Source of the DNA: Bradyrhizobium liaoningense
Lineage (GTDB): Bacteria; Pseudomonadota; Alphaproteobacteria; Rhizobiales; Xanthobacteraceae
Assembly: GCF_018130785.1 (NCBI RefSeq)
Contig: NZ_JAFCJT010000016.1
Coordinates: 96,494 to 160,493, forward strand
Reading direction: 5' to 3'
Length of the DNA: 64,000 nt
The notes beneath the pieces are model-generated. The model was not told the origin of the DNA, ran no database searches, and was given only the letters and a program-made list of their open reading frames with translations. The translations under genes were made by a program, and so were the position numbers. Position 1 is the stretch's first letter. Each line of letters starts with the position of its first letter. Below, piece by piece: positions 15,866-24,095 of this stretch.

Positions 15866-16072
15866 CTACCCGCTCGGCGCTGCGCCGGAATCATCCGGCG
15901 TCATGCCGGAGCCCGGCGTCTTGCTGTCGTCATTCAGCTTGGGATCACGCGTCGCTTCGCGCGACGACGAACCTTTCGGGTCCGTCTTGTGCACGGTCTG
16001 CGCGCGTTCTTTGTCGCGCGGCTGCTCCTCGGCGCGCTTGTCCTTGATGATGCCGTGGTCGGAATGCGCCAT
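15866..16072 (-). CDS. Small hydrophilic protein (68 residues)
   Basis: Charged, probably disordered sequence (MAHSDHGIIKDKRAEEQPRD, then TVHKTDPKGSSSREATRDPK and a Pro/Ser/Gly-rich tail). A GAGAGGATATC ribosome region precedes the ATG. An EcfG-like element (GGAAC-N16-CGTA on the minus strand, 16109-16133) lies 36 bp upstream. The composition resembles stress-induced hydrophilic proteins of rhizobia; function unknown. Confidence 0.65.
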   Translation of the reverse strand: MAHSDHGIIKDKRAEEQPRDKERAQTVHKTDPKGSSSREATRDPKLNDDSKTPGSGMTPDDSGAAPSG

Positions 16073-16154
16073 GATATCCTCTCGCTTCTTCTGATGTCTC
16101 GAAGCAGTTACGCGCTGGCACAACGAATGTTCCAGCGCGAGAGGCTCCACAACG

Positions 16155-16286
16155 CTAACTATGTGTGGCGTGGGTTGCCGCCGATGCATTCTCCAGATGC
16201 ACCTGCCGCACCGTCGTCACCGTCGCGAACGCGACCGAGACGCCAAAGGCGAGAATGAGCGAAAGAAGAGCCAGACGTGGAGCCAT
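16155..16286 (-). CDS. Very small membrane or secreted protein (43 residues)
   Basis: The ATG at 16284-16286 follows an AAGGAGGTTTTGCA ribosome site of near-ideal strength. The product is MAPRLALLSLILAFGVSVAF followed by a short tail with three His residues, so one hydrophobic helix or signal segment covers half of it. Function unknown. Confidence 0.6.
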   Translation of the reverse strand: MAPRLALLSLILAFGVSVAFATVTTVRQVHLENASAATHATHS

Positions 16287-16404
16287 TGCAAAACCTCCTT
16301 CTGGAATCAAAAACCAACGCGATCGACTGTTCGTGGATGATCCTGGATTGGTCGCTTGCATTCCGTGAGCGGTCTCACACGCAGATTCACGAAAATGAGC
16401 GCGC

Positions 16405-16599
16405 TCACGCATCCTGCGTTTGGAGGACGCGGACCTTTACGGGCGGAATTTCACCGTCCAGCCAGTCCTGCTCTTTCGCCAGTGCCGTCCAGGCATCCGC
16501 CATGCGCAAATAACGATTGTGGGCGGGCTGCCCGTCCGCGCGCTCGGCGAGCTGAAGGCAGTTGTCGGCATTATCCCTGAAGATGTCAGACTGTTTCAT
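16405..16599 (-). CDS. Small helical protein (64 residues)
   Basis: Sequence MKQSDIFRDNADNCLQLAER, then a MADAWTALAKEQDWLDGEI helix. This DNADNCLQLAE...AW..LA.EQ.WLDGE pattern recurs in a family of small Bradyrhizobium proteins of unknown function. Cytosolic. It is divergent from the signal-peptide protein at 16694. Confidence 0.7.
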   Translation of the reverse strand: MKQSDIFRDNADNCLQLAERADGQPAHNRYLRMADAWTALAKEQDWLDGEIPPVKVRVLQTQDA

Positions 16600-16693
16600 C
16601 GCGAAGATCTGGGGACGGAACTCTCGCTCCGCAACCGCCCTTAACGGATCGTAACGCCAGGGAACTTCGCACGCTGTTGGTCATTGGAGATGC

Positions 16694-17206
16694 ATGAGGA
16701 TACTCGTCGCGATAGTCCTGGCGTTCATCAGCACCTCGGCGTTCGCCGACAGCACTGGTGCGCGAACGGCCGGCGACCGCATGCCGAACGCAACCGATGT
16801 CATCACCGGTCTCTACACCTTCAGCCGTTTCCAGCAGGGCCTGCTGGAGAGCACCGACCTGAAAGGCAATGCGGAGATGAAAAATCTCGCGGCCCTGCGC
16901 GCCGAAGAGGCAGGCAAGCGCGACAAGACCCTGAAGCAGATTCAGGACGCGATCGGTGCGGAGCCGCATGCCGGCAAGACGACGTCAGTGAGCGCAAGCC
17001 TCGTCGAGCCCGAAGATGCGGATGAACCAACTTACGTCAGAAGCTTCTATGCCGCGCAAATCCCCGAATATGAATCCGTCATCAGCCTGCTCGAGCGCTA
17101 TCTGAAAGCGCCCGACAATCCCGCGCTCGCCGCCTTCGCGCGCGAGCAATTGCCGATGCTGCGCTCGCAGGTGAAAGATGCGGAGCGCACCATGGCGGAC
17201 AAATAG
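16694..17206 (+). CDS. Periplasmic ferritin-like / DUF4142-like protein
   Basis: A 170-residue protein with a signal peptide (MRILVAIVLAFISTSAFADS) and a helical body: DVITGLYTFSRFQQGLLEST, KNLAALRAEEAGKRDKTLKQ, and a C-terminal SFYAAQIPEYESVISLLERYL helix. The layout matches DUF4142/ferritin-like periplasmic proteins but is more divergent than the copies at 11837 and 62516. A GGAGATGC ribosome site precedes the ATG. Confidence 0.7.
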   Translation: MRILVAIVLAFISTSAFADSTGARTAGDRMPNATDVITGLYTFSRFQQGLLESTDLKGNAEMKNLAALRAEEAGKRDKTLKQIQDAIGAEPHAGKTTSVSASLVEPEDADEPTYVRSFYAAQIPEYESVISLLERYLKAPDNPALAAFAREQLPMLRSQVKDAERTMADK

Positions 17207-17211
17207 CAGCC

Positions 17212-17508
17212 CTATTTGTCTTCCGGATGATGCTGCTGGTTCTCCGGCCGCACCGTGCGGTTACTCTCGGGCATCTTGTCCCGGCCGGCATCGCCATTGT
17301 CGTCCTTGCCGCCCGAGGTCGAGGTGCCGCTGCCGCTTGGGTTCGATCTGGTTGCGGTCCCCGTCGTCTGCGAATCCGCGTGTGGCGTGGCGGAGCTTGC
17401 GGCGGGGTCGCCGGTCACAGCCCCGCGCCCGCTGGGCGCACCGGCCTGGGCCAGCGCTGATCCGGCGGCAAACCATGTGATGATCAAGACGGCCAACGCG
17501 GCTCTCAT
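17212..17508 (-). CDS. Secreted low-complexity protein
   Basis: A 98-residue protein with a signal peptide (MRAALAVLIITWFAAGSALA) and a mature part rich in Ser, Gly, Thr, Asp and Asn that is almost certainly disordered. It converges on the DUF4142-like gene with a 5-bp gap. An EcfG-like promoter lies 26 bp upstream. Similar to the small secreted protein at 26290. Function unknown. Confidence 0.65.
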   Translation of the reverse strand: MRAALAVLIITWFAAGSALAQAGAPSGRGAVTGDPAASSATPHADSQTTGTATRSNPSGSGTSTSGGKDDNGDAGRDKMPESNRTVRPENQQHHPEDK

Positions 17509-17534
17509 ATGCGGTCTCCCTGGGTTCGCGGGCT

Positions 17535-17559
17535 AACCTCGAGGCTGGTCCTCCGTTCC
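17535..17559 (-). promoter_or_regulatory. EcfG-like promoter with one mismatch (GGAAC-N16-GGTT)
   Basis: On the minus strand GGAAC (17555-17559), 16 bases, then GGTT (17535-17538), ending 26 bp before the secreted protein's start at 17508. Confidence 0.5.
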
Positions 17560-17626
17560 TCGGCCGGCTGGGAGTACTGGTGCCGGCCAAATGCCGGCGC
17601 TCAGGCGGCCTTTTTCTGAACCGGAT

Positions 17627-17651
17627 GGAACCATTGACAATCTTCGTCGTT
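17627..17651 (+). promoter_or_regulatory. EcfG-type promoter (GGAAC-N16-CGTT) of the poly-HAMP kinase
   Basis: GGAAC at 17627-17631, 16 bases, CGTT at 17648-17651, 136 bp before the kinase start. It is a perfect consensus match within a 279-bp gene-free stretch (17509-17787). Confidence 0.65.
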
Positions 17652-17787
17652 ACTTTCTCCGGGCTGAGCACGGCAGGTTCCAATTCGGCGCGTCATAACG
17701 TTGGCGCTTGATTTCGAATTTGGCTGACGCTCTATTTTGACAATTGCGTCACGCCTTGGATTCGGTCGACGCCGCGGGGGAATCAGT

Positions 17788-20700
17788 ATGAGCGACCTCG
17801 ATCCCGGAACTGCATCACGCTCCGGTCGTCGCGTCCCAAAGCCAAAAACCAACGGTACGTCGGATCCGGATTCCCGACCGGAGCTGCTGCTTGCCTTGCA
17901 GGCCATGCGCAGCGGCGATTTTTCGGTGCGGATGAGCGGGGACTATCTCGGGATCGACGGCAAGATCGCCGACACTTTTAATGAAATCATCGCCGCCAAC
18001 CAGCGCATGGCACAGCAGCTCGAGCTGGTCGGTCAGGTCGTCGGGCGCGAAGGCAAGACCCGCCAGCGCGTGAAGTTTGGCCTCGCGAGCGGCTCCTGGG
18101 CCGACATGGAAGGCTCCGTCAACACGCTGATCGACGACCTCCTGTGGCCGACGCGCGAAGTGACGCGCGCGGTCGCGGCGGTGGCGCAGGGCGACCTGCT
18201 CCAGACCGTCAAGCTGGACGTCGATGGCCGCCCCTTGCGCGGCGAATTCCTGCAGTCGGCGACCATCGTCAACACCATGATCAAGCAGCTCGGCGTGTTC
18301 ACCTCCGAGGTGACGCGCGTGGCGCGCGAGGTCGGCACCGAGGGCAAGCTCGGCGGCCAGGCCCAGGTGCCGGAGGTGACCGGCGTCTGGAAGGACCTGA
18401 CCGAGAGCGTCAACTCGATGGCGAACAACCTGACCAACCAGGTTCGCAACATCGCCGAGGTGACGATCGCGGTCGCCAACGGCGACTTGTCCAAGAAGAT
18501 CACCGTCGACGTCCGCGGCGAGATCCTTCAGCTCAAGGAAGCCATCAACACGATGGTGGACCAGCTCCGCTCCTTCGCCTCCGAAGTGACGCGCGTGGCG
18601 CGCGAGGTCGGCACCGACGGCAAGCTCGGCGGTCAGGCGATCGTGCCCGGCGTCGCCGGCACCTGGAAGGACCTCACCGACTCCGTGAACGCGATGTGCG
18701 GCAACCTCACCGCACAGGTCCGCAACATCGCCAACGTGACGACCGCCGTGGCGCGCGGCGACCTGTCCCGCAAGATCACGGTGGACGTGCGTGGCGAGAT
18801 CCTGGAGCTGAAGGACACCATCAACACCATGGTGGACCAGCTCAACTCCTTCGCCTCCGAAGTGACGCGTGTCGCGCGCGAGGTCGGCACCGAAGGCAAG
18901 CTCGGCGGCCAGGCCCAGGTGCCCGGCGTCGCCGGTACCTGGAAGGACCTCACCGACAACGTCAACTTCATGGCGTCGAACCTGACGGCGCAGGTCCGCA
19001 ACATCGCCGACGTCGCGACCGCCATCGCGGGCGGCGACTTGTCGAAGAAGATTACGGTGAACGTGTCGGGCGAAATCCTTCAGTTGAAGGAAACGCTCAA
19101 CACCATGGTCGACCAGCTCAATGCCTTCGCCGGCGAAGTGACGCGCGTTGCGCGCGAGGTCGGCACCGAGGGACGGCTGGGCGGCCAGGCCAACGTGCTC
19201 GGCGTCGCCGGCACCTGGAAGGACTTGACGGAAAGCGTCAACTCGATGGCCTCGAACCTGACCGCACAGGTTCGTAACATCGCCGAGGTGACGACGGCGG
19301 TCGCCGGCGGCGACTTGTCGAAGAAGATCACGGTGGACGTGCGCGGCGAAATTCTGGAGCTGAAGGACACCATCAATACGATGGTGGACCAGCTCAACGC
19401 CTTCGCCGGCGAGGTCACCCGCGTGGCGCGCGAGGTCGGCACCGAAGGCAAGCTCGGCGGCCAGGCCCAGGTGCGCGGCGTCGCCGGCACCTGGAAGGAC
19501 CTCACCGACTCCGTCAACTCGATGGCCTCGAACCTGACCGGCCAGGTCCGTAACATCGCCGAAGTCGCGACCGCAGTCGCCAAGGGCGACCTGTCGAAGA
19601 AGATCACCGTGAACGTCTCGGGCGAAATCCTTCAGTTGAAGGAAACGCTCAACACCATGGTCGACCAGCTCAACGCCTTCGCCGGCGAAGTCACGCGCGT
19701 GGCGCGCGAGGTCGGCACGGAAGGCAAGCTCGGCGGGCAGGCTCAGGTGACGGGCGTCGCCGGCACCTGGAAAGATCTCACCGACAACGTGAACTCGATG
19801 GCGGGCAACCTCACCGCCCAGGTCCGCAACATCGCCGAGGTCGCGACCGCCATCGCCGGCGGCGACCTGTCGCGCAAGATCACGGTGGACGTCCACGGCG
19901 AGATCCTTCAGCTCAAGGACACCCTGAACACGATGGTCGACCAGCTCAACCGCTTCGCGGGCGAGGTGACGCGCGTGGCGCGCGAGGTCGGCACCGAAGG
20001 GCGCCTCGGCGGTCAGGCCAACGTGCCCGGCGTCGCCGGCACCTGGAAGGATCTCACCGATAGCGTGAACTCGATGGCGGGCAACCTCACCGCCCAGGTC
20101 CGCAACATCGCGGAAGTGACCACCGCCGTGGCGCGCGGCGACCTGTCGCGCAAGATCACCGTCGACGTGAAGGGCGAGATCCTCGAGCTCAAGAACACCA
20201 TCAACACCATGGTGGACCAGCTCAACGGTTTTGCCGGCGAAGTCACCCGCGTCGCGCGCGAGGTCGGCACGGAAGGCAAGCTCGGCGGCCAGGCCGAAGT
20301 GCCCGGCGTCGCCGGCACCTGGAAGGATCTTACCGACAACGTCAACTTCATGGCCTCGAACCTGACGGCCCAGGTCCGCAACATCGCCGAGGTCGCGACC
20401 GCGATCGCCGGTGGCGACCTGTCGAAGAAGATCACGGTGGACGTGCGCGGCGAGATCCTGCTGCTCAAGGACACCCTGAATACGATGGTGGAGCAGCTCC
20501 GCTCGTTCGCCGCCGAAGTGACCCGCGTGGCGCGCGAGGTCGGCACCGAGGGCCGGCTCGGCGGTCAGGCCGTCGTGCCCGGCGTCGGCGGCACCTGGAA
20601 GGATCTCACCGACAACGTCAACCTGCTGGCCGCGAACCTCACCACGCAGGTCCGCAACATCGCCGAAGTCACGACCGCCGTCGCGCGCGGCGACTTGTCC

Positions 20701-23700
20701 CGCAAGATCACCGTGGACGTGAAGGGCGAAATCCTCGAGCTGAAGAACACCATCAACACGATGGTCGATCAGCTCAACGCGTTTGCCGGCGAAGTCACCC
20801 GCGTGGCGCGCGAGGTCGGCACCGAAGGCGAGCTCGGCGGCCAGGCCCAGGTGCCCGGCGTCGCCGGCACCTGGAAGGACCTCACCGACACCGTCAACTT
20901 CATGGCGGCGAACCTGACCGAGCAGGTCCGCGGCATCGTCAAGGTCGTGACCGCCGTCGCCAACGGCGACCTCAAGCAGAACCTCACGGTGAAGTCGAAG
21001 GGCGAGGTCGCGGCACTCGCCGACACCATCAACAACATGACCGAGACGCTCGCAACCTTCGCCGACCAGGTGACGTCGGTGGCGCGCGAGGTCGGCGTCG
21101 AGGGACGACTGGGCGGCCAGGCCGACGTGCCCGGCGCCGCCGGCACCTGGAAAGATCTGACGGGTAACGTCAACCTGCTCGCGGCCAACCTCACTTCGCA
21201 GGTGCGCGCGATCGCGGAAGTCGCGACCGCCGTGACCAAGGGCGACCTGACGCGCTCGATCCAGGTCGACGCCCGCGGCGAAGTCGCCGAGCTGAAAGAC
21301 AACATCAACACGATGATCACGAATCTCCGTCTCACGACGGATGTGAACACCGAGCAGGACTGGCTGAAGACCAACCTCGCCAAATTCACCAACATGCTCC
21401 AGGGCCAGCGCGATCTCACCACCGTCGGCCGGTTGCTGCTGACCGAACTGTCGCCGCTGGTGAACGCCCATACCGGCGTGATCTACCAGGTCGAGAACGA
21501 GGACAGTCCGCAGCTTCTGCTGCTCGCCTCCTATGCAGGCGACGGCGTTTATCCGTATCAGCGCGTGCTGCCGTTCGGCGACGGCCTGATCGGTCAGTGT
21601 GCACTGGACAAGCGCCCGCGCGTGATCGCCGACATTCCAGCCGACGTGGTGCCGATCAACTCGGCGCTGTTCCGCGTCGCGCCGAAGAACCTCGTCGTGT
21701 TGCCGGTGCTGTTCGAAGGCCAGGTCAAGGCCGTGATCGAGCTCGCCTCGCTCACCTCGTTCACGACGTCACAGATGACGTTCCTGGAGCAGCTCACCGA
21801 CTCCATCGGCATCGTGCTCAACTCGATCGAGGCGACGATGCAGACCGAGGGCCTGCTCAAGCAGTCGCAGCAGCTCGCCGGCGAGCTGCAGACCCAGCAG
21901 CGCGAGTTGCAGCAGACCAACGACCAGCTCGAGCAGAAGGCGCAGCAGCTCGCCGAGCGCAACGTCGAGGTCGAGCGCAAGAACCAGGAAATCGAGCAGG
22001 CCCGCCGCGCACTCGAGGAAAAGGCGACCGAGCTCGCGCTGACCTCGAAGTACAAGTCCGAATTCCTCGCCAATATGAGCCACGAGCTGCGTACGCCGCT
22101 GAACTCGATCCTGATCCTGGGCCAGCAGCTCACCGACAATCCCGACGGCAATCTTACCGGCAAGCAGGTCGAATTCGCCCGCACCATCCACGGCGCCGGT
22201 ACCGACCTGCTCAACCTCATCAGCGACATTCTCGACCTCTCCAAGATCGAGTCCGGCACGGTGACGGTCGACGCCGAGGAGATTCTGACCGCGAACCTGC
22301 TCGAGACCGTCGGCCGTCCGTTCCGGCACGAGGCGGAGAACCGCAACCTGTCGTTCAAGATCGACGTCGACCCGAACCTCGCGCGCAGCATCGTCACCGA
22401 CTCCAAGCGCCTGCAACAGGTCCTGAAGAACCTGCTGTCCAACGCCTTCAAGTTCACCGCCGAAGGCGAAGTCCGCCTGAAGGTCGCCGCCGCGGTCGGC
22501 GGCTGGGGCACGGATCACCCGGTGCTGAACTCCGCGCCGGCGGTGATCGCGTTCGAAGTGTCCGACACCGGCATCGGCATTCCCCTGGAGAAGCAGAAGC
22601 TGATCTTCGAGGCATTCCAGCAGGCGGACGCCGGCACCAGCCGCAAATACGGCGGCACCGGCCTCGGGCTTGCGATCAGCCGCGAGCTCGCAAGCCTGCT
22701 CGGCGGCGAGATCCACCTGCGCAGCGCGCCCGGCAAGGGGTCGTCCTTCACGCTCTATCTGCCATTGAAATATTCCGGCCCGACGCTCGCGCCGCGCGCG
22801 CCCGCGCCGCATCAGTATGGTCAGCCACCGGCATTGCAGCCGGCCGCGCCGGAGCAGCAGCGCATCATCGAGCAGATTGCCGACGACAGGCTCAGTCTCG
22901 AACCCGGTGACACCATCTTGCTCATCGTCGAGGACGATCCGCATTATGCGCGCGTGCTGGTCGATCTCGCCCGCGACAAGGGCTTCAAGGTCCTGGTCGC
23001 CGCGCGCGGCGCGGAGGCGCTGGAGCTTGCGAAGCAGTACCAGCCGCGGGCCGTCTCGCTCGACGTGTTCCTGCCGGACATGCTGGGCTGGACCGTGCTC
23101 AGCCAACTCAAGCACAATCCGCTGACCCGCCACATCCCCGTGCAGATCATCACGCTCGACGAGGACCGCCAGCATGCGCTGGCGCGCGGCGCTTTCTCCT
23201 TCGTCAACAAGCCGACCACGACCGAGGGCGTGGCGGCTGCGCTGACGCAGATCAAGGAATATGCGCGGCCGCGGCGCAAGCGGCTCCTGATCGTCGAGGA
23301 CAACGAGGCCGAGCAGCTCTCGATCCGCGAGCTGCTGCATCACGACGACATCGAGATCGTGACGACGGACACCGGCGCCGGCGCGCTCTCGACGCTGCGC
23401 GAGGCACCCTGCGATTGCGTGGTGCTCGACCTGCGGCTGCCCGACATGAGCGGCTTCGAGGTGCTGGACCAGATCCGCAGCGACGAGGCACTGTCGAACG
23501 TTCCAGTCGTGGTCTTCACCGGCCGCGAGCTGTCGGCGGAAGAGGACGCCGAGCTCCACACCATGGCGCGCAGCATCGTGGTGAAGGGTGTGGAGTCGCC
23601 GGAGCGCCTGCTCGACGAGACCGCGTTGTTCCTGCATCGCGTGATCACGGAACTGCCGGTCGAGAAGCAGCGTATGCTGGAGAAGCTGAACAGCTCCGAC

Positions 23701-24081
23701 GAGGACCTGATCGGCAAGACCGCCCTGCTCGTCGACGACGACGCCCGGAACATCTTCGCGCTGTCGAGCGTGCTGGAACGGCGCGGCATGAAAGTGCTGA
23801 CGGCGACGACCGGCCGCGAGGCGGTGACGCTGGTCAAATCCAATCCGGAAATCGCCATCGTGCTGATGGACATCATGATGCCGCAGATGGACGGCTATCA
23901 GACCATCGGCGTCATTCGCGAGAATCCGGCCTTCGCTCGCCTTCCGATCATCGCGTTGACCGCCAAGGCGATGAAGGGCGACCGCGAAAAATGCCTGGAA
24001 GCCGGCGCGTCCGACTACCTCGCCAAACCCGTCAATACCGATCAATTGCTGCTTGCGATCCGCATGTGGCTGCACCGTTGA
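17788..24081 (+). CDS. Giant soluble poly-HAMP hybrid histidine kinase (11 x 92-residue units, GAF, HisKA, HATPase, three receiver domains)
   Basis: A 2,097-residue cytosolic kinase without a transmembrane segment. Residues about 173-1185 are eleven tandem units of exactly 92 residues (276 bp), each with an EVTRVAREVGTEGxLGGQA half and a VRNIAEVTTAVARGDLSKKI-type half, i.e. paired HAMP modules; earlier HAMP-like sequence precedes them. Then come GAF (about 1205-1350), a coiled coil (1352-1425), HisKA with His1432 in SHELRTPLN, HATPase_c (NLLSNAFKF, DTGIGIP, GTGLGLAIS), and three receiver domains with phospho-acceptors near Asp1759, Asp1881 and Asp2028. The poly-HAMP/HisKA/REC plan matches fungal group III osmosensor kinases (Nik1/Os-1). 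The start was chosen for its GGGGGAA site; 17737 is an upstream alternative. Confidence 0.93.
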   Translation: MSDLDPGTASRSGRRVPKPKTNGTSDPDSRPELLLALQAMRSGDFSVRMSGDYLGIDGKIADTFNEIIAANQRMAQQLELVGQVVGREGKTRQRVKFGLASGSWADMEGSVNTLIDDLLWPTREVTRAVAAVAQGDLLQTVKLDVDGRPLRGEFLQSATIVNTMIKQLGVFTSEVTRVAREVGTEGKLGGQAQVPEVTGVWKDLTESVNSMANNLTNQVRNIAEVTIAVANGDLSKKITVDVRGEILQLKEAINTMVDQLRSFASEVTRVAREVGTDGKLGGQAIVPGVAGTWKDLTDSVNAMCGNLTAQVRNIANVTTAVARGDLSRKITVDVRGEILELKDTINTMVDQLNSFASEVTRVAREVGTEGKLGGQAQVPGVAGTWKDLTDNVNFMASNLTAQVRNIADVATAIAGGDLSKKITVNVSGEILQLKETLNTMVDQLNAFAGEVTRVAREVGTEGRLGGQANVLGVAGTWKDLTESVNSMASNLTAQVRNIAEVTTAVAGGDLSKKITVDVRGEILELKDTINTMVDQLNAFAGEVTRVAREVGTEGKLGGQAQVRGVAGTWKDLTDSVNSMASNLTGQVRNIAEVATAVAKGDLSKKITVNVSGEILQLKETLNTMVDQLNAFAGEVTRVAREVGTEGKLGGQAQVTGVAGTWKDLTDNVNSMAGNLTAQVRNIAEVATAIAGGDLSRKITVDVHGEILQLKDTLNTMVDQLNRFAGEVTRVAREVGTEGRLGGQANVPGVAGTWKDLTDSVNSMAGNLTAQVRNIAEVTTAVARGDLSRKITVDVKGEILELKNTINTMVDQLNGFAGEVTRVAREVGTEGKLGGQAEVPGVAGTWKDLTDNVNFMASNLTAQVRNIAEVATAIAGGDLSKKITVDVRGEILLLKDTLNTMVEQLRSFAAEVTRVAREVGTEGRLGGQAVVPGVGGTWKDLTDNVNLLAANLTTQVRNIAEVTTAVARGDLSRKITVDVKGEILELKNTINTMVDQLNAFAGEVTRVAREVGTEGELGGQAQVPGVAGTWKDLTDTVNFMAANLTEQVRGIVKVVTAVANGDLKQNLTVKSKGEVAALADTINNMTETLATFADQVTSVAREVGVEGRLGGQADVPGAAGTWKDLTGNVNLLAANLTSQVRAIAEVATAVTKGDLTRSIQVDARGEVAELKDNINTMITNLRLTTDVNTEQDWLKTNLAKFTNMLQGQRDLTTVGRLLLTELSPLVNAHTGVIYQVENEDSPQLLLLASYAGDGVYPYQRVLPFGDGLIGQCALDKRPRVIADIPADVVPINSALFRVAPKNLVVLPVLFEGQVKAVIELASLTSFTTSQMTFLEQLTDSIGIVLNSIEATMQTEGLLKQSQQLAGELQTQQRELQQTNDQLEQKAQQLAERNVEVERKNQEIEQARRALEEKATELALTSKYKSEFLANMSHELRTPLNSILILGQQLTDNPDGNLTGKQVEFARTIHGAGTDLLNLISDILDLSKIESGTVTVDAEEILTANLLETVGRPFRHEAENRNLSFKIDVDPNLARSIVTDSKRLQQVLKNLLSNAFKFTAEGEVRLKVAAAVGGWGTDHPVLNSAPAVIAFEVSDTGIGIPLEKQKLIFEAFQQADAGTSRKYGGTGLGLAISRELASLLGGEIHLRSAPGKGSSFTLYLPLKYSGPTLAPRAPAPHQYGQPPALQPAAPEQQRIIEQIADDRLSLEPGDTILLIVEDDPHYARVLVDLARDKGFKVLVAARGAEALELAKQYQPRAVSLDVFLPDMLGWTVLSQLKHNPLTRHIPVQIITLDEDRQHALARGAFSFVNKPTTTEGVAAALTQIKEYARPRRKRLLIVEDNEAEQLSIRELLHHDDIEIVTTDTGAGALSTLREAPCDCVVLDLRLPDMSGFEVLDQIRSDEALSNVPVVVFTGRELSAEEDAELHTMARSIVVKGVESPERLLDETALFLHRVITELPVEKQRMLEKLNSSDEDLIGKTALLVDDDARNIFALSSVLERRGMKVLTATTGREAVTLVKSNPEIAIVLMDIMMPQMDGYQTIGVIRENPAFARLPIIALTAKAMKGDREKCLEAGASDYLAKPVNTDQLLLAIRMWLHR

Positions 24082-24095
24082 GTTTGGATCCGCGA

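Noticed and set aside
16661..16685. GGAAC-N16-CATT before the gene at 16694
   Set aside because: The -10 element would lie only 8 bases from the start codon and carries a mismatch.
18306..21343. CRISPR-like or tandem DNA repeat array
   Set aside because: The 276-bp periodicity is fully explained by in-frame poly-HAMP protein units.
17815..21471. A 1,218-codon open frame on the strand opposite the poly-HAMP kinase
   Set aside because: It mirrors the 276-bp repeat and third-position GC bias of the kinase gene; its protein is a repetitive His/Asp/Gly/Val sequence with no recognisable domain.
21769..24075. A 768-codon open frame antisense to the kinase C-terminal half
   Set aside because: A shadow of a strongly coding plus-strand frame with intact HisKA, HATPase and receiver motifs.
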